From Coprinus comatus (lineage: Eukaryota > Basidiomycota > Agaricomycetes > Agaricales > Agaricaceae), in the NCBI GenBank assembly GCA_034638255.1, contig JAWPGT010000133.1, forward strand, positions 1 to 44,982: a stretch of DNA of 44,982 bases. Direction: 5' to 3'. Positions within the stretch are counted from its first letter, which is position 1; the number at the start of each line of letters is the position of its first letter. The position numbers and the translations under genes are program-made. Below the pieces are notes generated by a model that saw only the letters and a list, made by a program, of their open reading frames with translations, did no database searches and was not told the DNA's origin. Below are positions 33,216 through 43,466 of the stretch, in pieces.

Positions 33216-34919
33216 TTAAGAACTGTAATACTCCACTGAGTCATCATCGTATATAAGCTTGGGACCCGTTGGCTCATAAGACTCATAGCCATTGTCCATG
33301 TCACCCTTGTACTCCCTGATATGAAGCAGAACACGACATGATAGGACTGAATGAAGGTTACGTTCCATACTGATAGAAGTAAGACGATCAGACGGAGTAC
33401 CACAGTAACTTGAATGATAATATGCATACGCGATTAAGAGACTTAACAAGTCGGTCTGTATTATCCGCATCAGGGATGATGAGCGAGTGGTAAGCCAATA
33501 CTCTAGATACTTAAAAAAGAAAGGAGGAATACACACCGGAAGTAGGAGAATGATGATTATGTTGAGGAGAGAAAGACCTAGAGAAGGATAATGAACGTCA
33601 CTGGAGAGTTGGTTTCTTTATCATAATAACTTAGTCCCACCAAATATGAATGTGTAGTAAACAATTCCTAGTAAATTTCAGATTATCACCAGTCATCTAG
33701 GCCTCTTTTACGGAAAAGTACCTTCAGTGTAGATTAATGTAATAAGTGACAATGTTTTATAGTCATAATATGGATGCTGAACTGTATAATGATTTAGTCA
33801 CAGAAATGTGATAGTAATAAGCTTTCATCCACTGCTACTTACGTACTCTCAACCCTCGTATGACCATAAATGAAAGAATCACTACACCGTATTGAATATT
33901 TTCAACAGCCGGATCAACATTATGTTGTAGAACTTAACTTCACCTCCATGATATACCATGAGAATGGCGTAGCAGGCGACAATGAGCTCACTAGGTCCCA
34001 CTGCATAACATCCAATGAATTGTGGCAATGGTGACGTTCGATCTATCGGAGTTGGGAAGAATTAATATCAAACGCAATGGTCTAGAGGTACTCACAATCA
34101 GTGAGTTTTATATAAATACCCATTAAGGTCATTTCTGATATAACTACTAATGCAAACATGCTCGAGAGTACAAATGCCATTCCCTTCCCATTATCCCAAA
34201 TGGCCCAGGTTCTAAGTGTCAGAATAACTGAAGAGGTTTAATAGTGGAAAAAGTGTCAATCAGTGAGCCAAAGCTCGGACGCATTACTGACCTTCCCCGA
34301 TAGCTATACCAATGATGAACATGCCTATCACAATAAATCGAAGTAGACCTGTGGGTAAAAGGGACCAACCCAAACAAAATCGGCTCTACTTACATGCAAC
34401 ATATTGATACGTGCTTTTACATACAGAATACGGCAACGTGTTACCAAACTGCGCTTGAATGGTGTTTAGTCTTTGCCTAATACATCCCGGAGGGGTCGAG
34501 AAGTCCTCACTAACAGTAAAGGCCAACAGACCCGTCTACGAAGGGAAGGTACCTTGCCAGAAGGTACAAGATATTCATATGATTCCAATTTTTCGCTTGC
34601 CAAACTAGCGAAACCTCCATATCTAACGTCAAAATCCAGTCGAATACCTGCCTCCCACTGTATGTCAGCTTCGTTACATATAAATACGTCAATTGCTCAC
34701 CAGGATGGTGAAAGCAGCAACTTAATATGATGGTTAGTAGCATACTAGTTCAATATAGTTACGGGAATACACAAACCATTACAATACTGCGAGTATCATT
34801 GAGAATTTTAGATATATATATATATCGAATCAAGATATTCCAAGACTTACGTTGACCTGGCGAAAGTGATTAATGCCAGACTCGAGCCCATGAAGTACTT
34901 GGCCCAGGAGAGGTAGCAT
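33216..34919 (-). CDS. DUF6533 multi-pass membrane protein (array member 4)
   Basis: ATG at 34919 (MLPLLGQVLHGLESGINHF), exon 1 34919-34851, then the 10-nt exon 34786-34777 (Tyr-Cys-Asn) and the 20-nt exon 34720-34701 (VAAFTIL with an AAG acceptor). The DUF6533 signature is VFDWILTLDMEVSLVWQ followed by ILYLLARYLPF. Later exons: QFGNTLPYSVCKSTYQYVAC, MFIIGIAIGE, ILTLRTWAIWDNGKGMAFV, LPQFIGCYAVGPSELIVAYA, and VILSFMVIRGLRV. The C-terminal exon reads MERNLHSVLSCRVLLHIRE, then a Tyr/Asp/Ser-rich tail ending at 33216. The tail differs from the other members. More diverged from the 18602/25987 pair than they are from each other, yet the micro-exon sizes are unchanged. Confidence 0.78.
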
Positions 34920-36366
34920 TATTGTTGTAATAGTGTGTAGTCTAGTACCACAGGCGATTTTATAGTGGACCATAGTCTTGTACGTCCGGGCATCCATTGG
35001 TGATCAGGCGAGGGGGTTGTCATGGTTGAGTGATTTAATCTCACTAATGCTGCTTACTACCATTGAGTACGGAGTTCTGAGCCAGTAAAGTCTTGCACAC
35101 GGCAGATGACTTGGGCTTCTAGGCTAGTTGATTTCAATGGAAGAACTTGTGGTATCGATGGTTATAATTCTTTCTCACCTCAAAACACAACGACGTCGGG
35201 GTTGGGTAAGCGTCGCTCGAAATAGGATGTTCATTACGCCCGAACAAGTGATAAAGAGACGTACGAGCTCAAGCACCAAGAAAAAAAACCGTCAGTCAGT
35301 ATGATGAAGTTGAAAGAAAGAAATTGTCCGCCGAGACATTGGTGTTCTCTGGTAAATTGTCGTTTGTAGATCTGAATCAATGATGCATGATGACATCGTG
35401 ATACTCCATACCGTCACCTTCGATGTATGTTGTTTTGTCGACCAGTTCTTCAAGGCGAGGCGAGGACAAAGATATCAATTAATAACATCGATAATTATCA
35501 TGTGGATAACAACTGATAATTAAGCAGGGAAAAGTTGTAGATCATGGGTAACATCAAAATACTCAGAAGCAGAAGTCAGAACCAGATCTTCGAGGCGAGC
35601 GTTGATCGGGAGGAAATGAGAACTCACAAGTACTTGCACTGACTATTTGGTCTTGGGAAAAAGATGAGTCCATGTTCTATTTTGAAAAAAGAAATGGCCA
35701 CAAAGTACACAAGCCAAGTCCACCCAAAGAGGTCGTACGGATATTGAGACCGTGTCTGTGCGTTGCATCCATCCCAGTCTGTTATAGACATCATACATCA
35801 TGCATCTGTATCATTTTTACGTTGTCAATCTCTCAACTCTTGACATTCAACGTTCCGAGTCCATTTTTGGTCAACTGAGACTATCTGGGTGAACAGTATA
35901 TATATTACTATCATGAAGTCACTCATCATTATGTGGTTCAATACCAAAGTACCACCCAAGGATAAATTGTAGCTATGTTAGATACTAAGAAACTACTTTT
36001 TTATAATTTTAAATCCATATGCTACGGGAAGCACTAGTCATTTAGTTAAAGAGTGGGCTAACCTACTATTAATACCTAATCATAGTATTAATAAAGTGCT
36101 ATCGATCATCATCGACAATCAGTGGCTTTAACAGACAACTCTAGATAACATACTCTCGAATAGCAGTAACCGTTTTATTTATCCCCAAAGCTGGAAGCAT
36201 CTACCGTATATCAACGTAAAGTTTAACTCCATTGATCATCATGAAGTTTAACCTTGCTATATCGCTTCTCTGGTTCATTCTCTATTTGGATGTAAAATTT
36301 TTGGATAAAAGGACGTTTACGACCCAAGGCACCTACTAGGTAACTTACTGCAACCTTCGAGCAACC
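34920..36366. other. Intergenic between divergent array genes; hairpin
   Basis: About 1.45 kb with no gene I can support, between a minus-strand DUF6533 gene and a plus-strand DUF6534 gene, so both promoters should be here. It contains a perfect 9-bp inverted repeat at 36067-36093. GC-rich GAGGCGAG motifs recur near 35454 and 35594. Confidence 0.45.
36067..36093. repeat. Perfect 9-bp inverted repeat (hairpin)
   Basis: TATTAATAC, a 9-nt loop, then GTATTAATA. Lies about 270 bp before the ATG of the DUF6534 gene. Being wholly A/T except one pair, it may be chance. Confidence 0.35.
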
Positions 36367-38028
36367 ATGCCTGTAACAATCACTGTCCCTGATAACATTT
36401 CCGTTCAGTAAGTCATACGCCTTTATATTCCTTTAAAGATAAAACATGAACTTCGAACTCTAGTGCTGGTCCCATTGTAAGTATCACAAACGATTTGTAA
36501 AAACATGCTATGTGACATCACGCCAGTTTATTGGGACCGTACTTAACTGGTGGCTGTATGGCATATTATGCGTTCAGTATTGTTCGTCACGTGATATCTA
36601 CTCCAAAGTATTAAGGTACTGAGTACAACATAGATTTGTACCTTAAGAACGCGGAGAAACAAGAGCGAAAGATACTCAAGATCATAGGTAGCACTTTTTG
36701 CTCAATCATGGTCGCATGGCTCGCATCCTTCTTACTTCAGTTTTTAACAGTCCATTCGATCTTTGTCCTTGATACGTTCCAAACATTTTTCATGATGGAG
36801 GATTCCTTTTATTGGTTTGTATACAACTTTGGGAATGCCAACAAGTTGAACGAGTTCCACTGGTCTGCAGTAAATATGGCCTTGGTCGATGCTGTTATTG
36901 CTTTAGCTGTTCAACTTGTGTATTGCTGGAGAATTAACCGGCTGGGTGGCTGGAGAATAGTTCCAGGATTCATATGCTTGGTACGTGCGCACTGAGTGAC
37001 TTCTAACTATTAGCCATACGGTCATTGACGACAGCCGTAGACATCTTTACTCGCCTTTGGTAGTGGATTATTCATAACAGTGATGGTAAATGCTTCCTAT
37101 TACTGTTCTTTATCCAGTGGTTGTCACTGACGAATACCAGGACTTGCGGTTCCCTTCAGACGTGGCATTCAATCCTTCTTACTTTGTTGGGGTTATGGTG
37201 AGAAGTCATCTCGAGGAAATATGAACCAAACCAAAATTAACTACCGCTCATAATTCGGATAGACTTGGATGTTCCCGAGTGCGGGCGCCGATATTATGAT
37301 TGCTGCGAGTACGAGCTATTTGGTATTACCCTCTTTCCTTCCTCGTAGTTTGATCTGTGATTGCGACTAACTCGCACCACACAGTTATTAAAGATGTATA
37401 AGGACAAGAGTAGCCCATCTTTGATGAAGAGGCTTATGCGTTTGCTTACCCTAACGCTGGAAACTAATGCAGTCACCGGTGAGAAGTTATTGTTCTGTGG
37501 GATAGAAATTTCACATCCTCACAAGTCAACTCATTCAATTGCACAGCCGCTGTCGCCGTTATGATTGTAGTCATTTACTATATTCCATCAGTGGAACCTC
37601 CTGTAAGTCATACTATTTTCCGATGTCCGATAAACATTCAAGTTGATTGTTGCAACAAAGGCAACAAAAATATATTTAACAGGGTAAGTTGGACAGTATG
37701 ATCACTTCTAGTACTCATACTAACCAATGATGACACGAAATCAGAGGCTATGTTTTAGGGAAATTGTGGGTTTATTCCTGGTATCAGTCTCATTCCTCAC
37801 CCTCAGTTTGCCAATAGATACAGCAACTGCTTTATGATCCTGTTAAATCAACGTCACAATTATCGTGAGGAGAAGTCAAGTGTTGTTCAAAGCTCAGAAG
37901 AAGGTGTCCACGATCTGCATTTTTCAACCGCCGTTAGCGCGATGTCCTTTTCTGACCAGGCAAACTTAGCACAAGAAACTTTGGTACATTCTAAAAATAG
38001 AAACGGGAAGGAGGGTTTACTTAAGTGA
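36367..38028 (+). CDS. DUF6534 multi-pass membrane protein (array member B)
   Basis: Exon 1 36367-36407 (MPVTITVPDNISV), 13-nt exon 36464-36476 (AGPI), then FIGTVLNWWLYGILCVQY, YLYLKNAEKQERKILKIIG, and the large exon with VHSIFVLDTFQTFFMMEDSF, WSAVNMALVDAVIALAVQLV and YCWRINRLGGWRIVPGFICL. Next come LLAFGSGLFITVM, DLRFPSDVAFNPSYFVGVM, TWMFPSAGADIMIAASTSYL, MYKDKSSPSLMKRLMRLLTL, AAVAVMIVVIYYIP, KATKIYL, GYVLGKL, and a last exon YSNCFMILLNQRHNYREE with a Ser-rich tail to 38028. This is the easiest of the three DUF6534 genes to follow, with helices spaced as expected for a seven-helix protein. It converges on the minus-strand member at 38907-40490; the two share the MPxTxTVPDNIS start. Confidence 0.78.
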
Positions 38029-38669
38029 TCATTGGGTTGGGGGCTGGAAGTATAGCAGTCATGGTATTGGTCAAGTTTTGTGTGAATTGAGATGACATCT
38101 GCATGATGTTCTAGTATCTATGTATTTTCGTCCCATTTATTTGTTACCGAGAGATTAAAGTTTTCTGTCAATTATGTGCATCAACTTGGAACATCAGAGA
38201 ACAAAGCGATCAGCGAACCCATTGTTATTAAAGTAATGCAGATAACCCGTACCAGAGTATTTGCCGAACTATCATTCACACTCCATTCGTATCAGTCAGA
38301 TATATACATAGCTTAGTATATCGAGAATGATGCAACAGTGTGAATTTAGTCGCTCCGGCTTGGCTTTTCAACATCAGCGCCAGATCTCGCGGGAAAAGGT
38401 TTGAAATTAGAAATCGCTTACCTCCTTCCTCGAGTACAGATTGAGCTTAAAATACACCTAGGACGGAGGTTGCCAGACCTTCCCAGCATATTCTGATTAG
38501 CACAAGTGTGTGCTGCTTCAACTGTATATGACGAACGAAAAAGTGAGTGCAAAAACTTGCACGAGTACTATACTCACGGGAAATTTTTCTAATCAATTTT
38601 TTTTCCAAGCATATTCACTTCTGTCAGACATTTGTTATGTTGATGGGAAGGGGTCAGTAAAATCATGAT
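38029..38669. other. Convergent intergenic region
   Basis: 3' flanks of two convergent DUF6534 genes, with no protein-coding gene seen. A tRNA gene occupies the right end. Confidence 0.5.
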
Positions 38670-38674
38670 AAAAA
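38670..38674 (-). terminator. RNA polymerase III terminator (T5)
   Basis: Five T on the minus strand, one base past the tRNA discriminator base, the standard Pol III stop. Confidence 0.8.
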
Positions 38675-38675
38675 G

Positions 38676-38772
38676 CGTCACCTGAGCGATTCGAACACCC
38701 GCGGTCAAAGACCAACCGCTTACGATACTATGAGGTAGCAGGCGATCCCGTTAACCACTCCGGCAAAGTGAC
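38676..38772 (-). tRNA. tRNA-Ser(GCU) with a 15-nt intron
   Basis: Class II tRNA, 97 nt unspliced, 82 nt mature. Acceptor stem GTCACTT pairs with AGGTGAC (one G-U). D arm is CCG/CGG around GAGTGGTTAA. Anticodon stem ATCGC pairs with GCGGT. Loop CT-GCT-A is interrupted after position 37 by a 15-nt intron at 38721-38735; the anticodon GCT is at 38737-38739. The long variable arm is GGTC-TTT-GACC. T arm GGGTG-TTCGAAT-CGCTC has two G-U pairs, and the discriminator is G, as expected for Ser. The intron position is the canonical eukaryotic one. It reads AGC/AGU codons. Confidence 0.93.
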
Positions 38773-38906
38773 GTTGTAATGGTTCCTGTCTTGTAACATG
38801 AGGCCACACTGGCCTCTGAGCATGTCTTGAATGAGCGAATTAACGAGGGCCCTATTATACAGGACTAAGAAACTATTTAAGTTGTCTTAAACGACTTCGG
38901 GATCCG

Positions 38907-40490
38907 TTAAATTGATGCTTCCTCGTCACTCTTCTTGTCACTTTGGTTTGCAACAATCGTCTCTCGTCCTGCTCCTGATGTGTTGTCACTCTGTATGCCG
39001 TTATCATGATAGCATTCCCACTGGTTGAGTAGAAGCATGAAACAGTTGCTGTATCTGTTTGAGAATATTGAGTTAGGACAGGCGCTACAAAGAATGTCCG
39101 GTCTAGAATTGACTTACAATTTTCCGAGAACGTAACCACTGTGGATTGGAACAGGGGTAAGAAAAAATGAGCTTTCAAGCTGGGATAGGGAAACTCACCC
39201 AGATAGATATATTTTCGTGCGCTTTAGTTTTATTTTCGCATTAGTATCATGACGAAGAGATATCATATTAAATGGATGCTTACTGGAGCAGCAATCGATT
39301 TGGTGAAGTAAAGAGCCACAATGGTAATTGCAACAGCAGCTAAAACAAGAATGTGTTAATAATGCATAAGTCGAAAACGGGGTAAGGAAGTTCGTACAGG
39401 TAATAGCGTTGGTTTCGATGGTGAGTATAAGAATACGCATGATCTTTCTACTAATAGCTTTGGCTGGTCGGCCCTTTGCCATTCTTAATAACTAAACATG
39501 GCCAATTAACTTTTCCAGAGCTCGGTGAAATATGATTCAAGCTCACCAAGTAACCAGTTGCAATAGCAATGATGACATCCGTAACGGCACTTGAAAGTAG
39601 CCAGACCTTCCAGCATTTATCAGTGAAATGGTAAGGTACTCTGAATGGAACAAACTTACAATAACACCAATGCGGAAATCTGACCGGAATCCAACTGATG
39701 ACGTGAACTTAATATCCTGTGGGAAGATGCTCAGTGCATAATTCCTGGAGGACTCTGGAAGACACCTACCGCTGCAGCAATAAATATCCCGCTGCCGCAC
39801 CCAAGCAAGGAGCCCTATGGTATTGGTATTAGAAAGAACAGAATAATGTTTCGAGTAGAATGCAAATCATACCAGAAGGCAGATCCCAGGAATGAGTTTC
39901 CATCCACTCAAATGATTAATTCTCCAAACGTAGACTAATTGAACAATGAATGCGATGATAGCATCCATAAGCGCCATACTGATCGCGGAGTAGTGGAACT
40001 CGCTCAGTCTGCGGAAGTCGCCATAATTATACACAAACCAATAGAAAGCATCTTCCATCATTAAAAACGTTTGAAAGGCATCCAAAATGAAGACAATGTG
40101 AACTACGAAAGACAAAAGTGATAAATATCAAAGTGATAATCCAATGCTAGTAGATTTTTCGCTTACCAACAGCCTTGATTACTTTACTCTCGTTCTTGGT
40201 CTTCGTTAGGTAAAGATCTGGAGACACAATCAGTTACTGCTAATCGTCATTATGATATGCACCACACACAATATTGGACACATAATATTCCAAACAACCA
40301 CCAATTGAGGACAATGCCTATGAGCTACAGATAATGCACTTATCAGCAGAGTAGATAGGAATAAAGGAGAGGACAGACAAGAGGCCCAGCACTAGAATCG
40401 ACGCTTCTTGTTAACGATAATTTTATGAGATGGTATAGAGATGACTTACTGTAGGGAGATATTATCAGGTACAGTAACAGTCGTAGGCAT
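38907..40490 (-). CDS. DUF6534 multi-pass membrane protein (array member C)
   Basis: ATG at 40490 (MPTTVTVPDNISL), 13-nt exon 40391-40379 (AGPL), then LIGIVLNWWLFGILCVQY, YLYLTKTKNESKVIKAV, and the large exon VHIVFILDAFQTFLMMEDAF with FHYSAISMALMDAIIAFIVQ and LVYVWRINHLSGWKLIPG. The later exons read KAISRKIMRILILTIETNA and AAVAITIVALYFTKSIAAP, with a last exon NSNCFMLLLNQWECYHDNG and an acidic/Lys-rich tail ending at 38907. Compared with the other two, the invariant Arg of LLNQR is Trp. Exon 3 ends at a GTGTGT donor (phase 1), equivalent to GTTCGT in the others. No disabling change seen, though I did not place every internal exon. Confidence 0.74.
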
Positions 40491-41366
40491 GTCAAAGGCG
40501 CGTCGAAGTCCTGTCACATTCTGGAAAAAGTTTAGTTCTTATATAAGAGCTGTCCACGCCCGTATAACGGTAAATAGAAGAGAAGTGACCTGGTGAGAAT
40601 TACAGGCACAGGTTTACCATCAATATTACATCAATAATCTCTAAAAGCCCGTGAAAGACGCTCCAAGCCTCTATGCTTTATTGACGAACTGAGATGATTT
40701 GTTGTGTAATACCAAGGAGAAGATTTAAACGGGACTTCTATCTGTGAAGTTTGCCCTGATAATCAACGGCAACCGGATGGTGTACAACAAAATAGGTTCC
40801 AATAATATATATTTGACTCACCTGGTCATTGGGCACTAGAGAAGCCGTGATGCACGATGAGTGCCGAGGTCACAGCTGTATTCGACCATTGAGTATAGTT
40901 GGTAGGAGGTTCTTTTTTACGATCAAGCCGCGGCTTATTCTAACATTGTTAACTAATGAGGTGAGTTATTATGCAAATATAGACCGCATCAAACACTTCA
41001 GCGACCCGTCGTCAATAGTGGAAAGTTAACATGAACGCTCTTACTAGGAAATTTCCTTAGATCTCTAGAATGGACAGCACCGAATCAGTGAAAGTACTAT
41101 TTTAATCACTGGTGCACTAGTAACTCAGGCCCCCGGAGGAATCTATACAATAAAAATATGATGGATGTGAAGTTAACTTACTCATCCTTGGAGATGAGAT
41201 CCCGAGTGTTCGTTGTACATCATACATGTCGTCTGTATGTTGAACATTTAAACTCCGATGAATGATGGGCATACCCCTCCAATGCTAACAGCATCAAATA
41301 AATCTAATCCCAAAGTAAATAACTCTCTACTAAATTAAATACTTGTACTTGCTAAAGCTTTGTTCA
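40491..41366. other. Intergenic, no gene seen
   Basis: About 0.88 kb between divergent genes (DUF6534 minus, coilin-like plus). No third gene supported. Confidence 0.5.
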
Positions 41367-43123
41367 ATGCGGATACGCATTCAAACCATACCACCTCTTC
41401 CATTACTAAAGGCATGGTTTGTTCCAAATGACTCCACTCTAAACCGTACGTCCACGTACGAGACGGAAGTATCGGAATCAATCTTGGACTTGAAAAAACA
41501 GATATGCGAAAGGATTGCATTATTGAGAAAGATTGGAGTGAAAGGAAATGATTTGGATTTGTTGGTTGATGAATTCGAGCTGCTGGATGATTTCTGCTAT
41601 AGTGCTGTTGTTAGAGATGGAGATTTGGTTTGTGTCAGAGTAAAGAGAGGCTGGAAACCTACAGGTGAGCTAATGCAACTTTTAATTGTTATTTGGGGTA
41701 TCCTAAAGCCGCGTACTAGATGTTGCTGCCCAGAATAGTGAATGCAAGAAGAGAAAACGTGGTGACGATACCCAGAGGAGATCTAATAAAAAGCAAAGAA
41801 TGAAGAATGTCGCGAAAGAAGAAAATAAACCTAAACCTGCAGATAATGATTCTGTTGACAGCGATTCTGGCACTGAAAGTGATTCTTCAGATTCATCCTC
41901 AAGTTCATCCTCCTCTTGCGCGTCATCTTCATCTTCGTCTTCATCTTCATCTTCGTCTTCGTCTGCACCTTCAGTAAGACGTTCCAAAATACCCCCCATT
42001 CCAAAACCTCAGTTACAATCCCCTCCTGCTGAACCTTTTGTACCACCCGGTCAAGGAAAATCCACTACTCATTCTCGTAATCAACGTCGTAAACGTCTAC
42101 GCACAGCACGCGTCTCTTCCCTCCTCCAACCCCCAGAAAATATAATCCTTCCGAAAGATTTGTCACAAGTTAATTCCGTGCCCCTTGGAATTCGAATACA
42201 AGCGCCTGTTGTGGAAACAACAAGGCCAGATCTGCAGACGAAGCCTTCACAGACGAAGAATAAGGAGCAGCCCGACGTTATGATGGCCTCACTTGGGAAC
42301 AAGAACAAGAAGAAGAATTTCAAACAATTTCTTAATGGACCCGTTCCGAAAAAAATAGTATTCGAAGGAAACGAAGATACAACCGTCTCTCGAGAACGAT
42401 CACAGCCCGAGTCTTCAGCATCTATGGAACCTCGATATAAACAATTACCTCGGTTGATACCACCTTCCGAAGTTCAAGAAAAGGGACAACTACCCCCAAA
42501 CATGTTCGTTACTAGTGTTGATGTTGAAGCTGATTTATGGACTTCAGTTGGAAAGAAGAAGAAGAAGAAGAATGATATTCCAGTCGAACGTTACGAATAC
42601 GATGACTATTCGTATGATGCTACATTCGACGATACCACTGAAGAAAAAATCACTCTGTCTTATGATCAAGAGGGTGTTGAAGAAGATCATGTCTGTTCAA
42701 TCTTGGATACTTCATCTTCAACTATGGGATTTGATTGGAACAAGGCTGAACAATCATGGAATAACGCCAAAATAATCACCGAGTTTGAGGATTTGAGACC
42801 GGGGATGATAATCGGCTGGAAGGTCATTCATCTTTCTCATACACTGAGCAAGCTGACTAACATTATTTCTTGTTTGTGAACAGAGTCTCGACTTGAATCC
42901 GCAAACCTTCACACCAGAAATGATGCTTATAGCTGCCGAAGTTCTGTCAGCCGTTGCACCAGCAGCGATCAAAGTTCAACGTCTCATCAGACCTGTCAAT
43001 CCCAAGTCAATTTTTTCCGGATTCCTTGCGCCACCTGACTCTGATATGGATGAAGGGAAACAAGGGGAAACAGAGGATCATGTTTGGGATAATGTGAAAA
43101 GCTGTAGATGGAGGTCTTTGTGA
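41367..43123 (+). CDS. Coilin-like nuclear protein
   Basis: Three exons, 41367-41664, 41720-42822 and 42884-43123, join in frame to 546 residues. The first 98 residues (IRIQTIPPLPLLKAWFVP, ILDLKKQICERIALLRK, LLVDEFELLDDFCYSAVVRD, GDLVCVRVKRG) have the length and pattern of the coilin N-terminal self-association fold. A basic stretch (KKRKRGDDTQRRSNKKQR, a likely nuclear signal), a long poly-Ser tract encoded at about 41878-41970, and a Lys/Arg-rich disordered middle follow. The C-terminal part reads FEDLRPGMIIGWK then SLDLNPQTFTPEMMLIAAEV, like coilin's atypical Tudor domain (GDIIAxK..L..xTPExS). Coilin organises Cajal bodies and snRNP maturation. The intron 2 donor (GTCATT) is weak. Alternatives: another ubiquitin-like-fold nuclear protein. 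Seen: the pattern. Inferred: the function. Confidence 0.65.
41878..41970 (+). repeat. TCN trinucleotide tract encoding poly-Ser
   Basis: Imperfect TCA/TCT/TCC/TCG run inside the coilin-like gene, giving a Ser tract with few interruptions. Codon mixing argues for selection on the protein tract, not fresh slippage. On the opposite strand it makes a false acidic reading frame. Confidence 0.8.
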
Positions 43124-43466
43124 TTTTGATATGTGTTCTTAGTAGGATCCTTTGACTTGGAAATTGGAATGCATACTACTCCGTACTTCTAAGGTGGTTC
43201 CTCGCAAACAGAATCATATTCGTTAAGCTACTGGGAAAATCCTTGATACCATCGTATCTGTGGAAAGTGATAACCTGCTCAACTTTTGCTATTTCTCGTC
43301 CTTTTCCCATGTCTGTATGATGAGTACGACCAACGCAGGTCCTGATAATCAATCTCCGGTTTATTTCAGGCACAGTTGATAGGGGACGCGGTGCTAATTT
43401 TATGGATGTGCTTCTCTAGACTGCTTTAATAGAGAGAAGTCTCATTCAACGAAAGTCAACTCAAAA
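43124..43466. other. Intergenic, no gene seen
   Basis: Short spacer between the coilin-like gene and the last DUF6533 gene. No motif recognised. Confidence 0.5.

Noticed and set aside
41703..41999. Acidic Glu/Asp-rich frame on the minus strand
   Set aside because: It is the complement of the poly-Ser tract of the coilin-like gene and has no other content.
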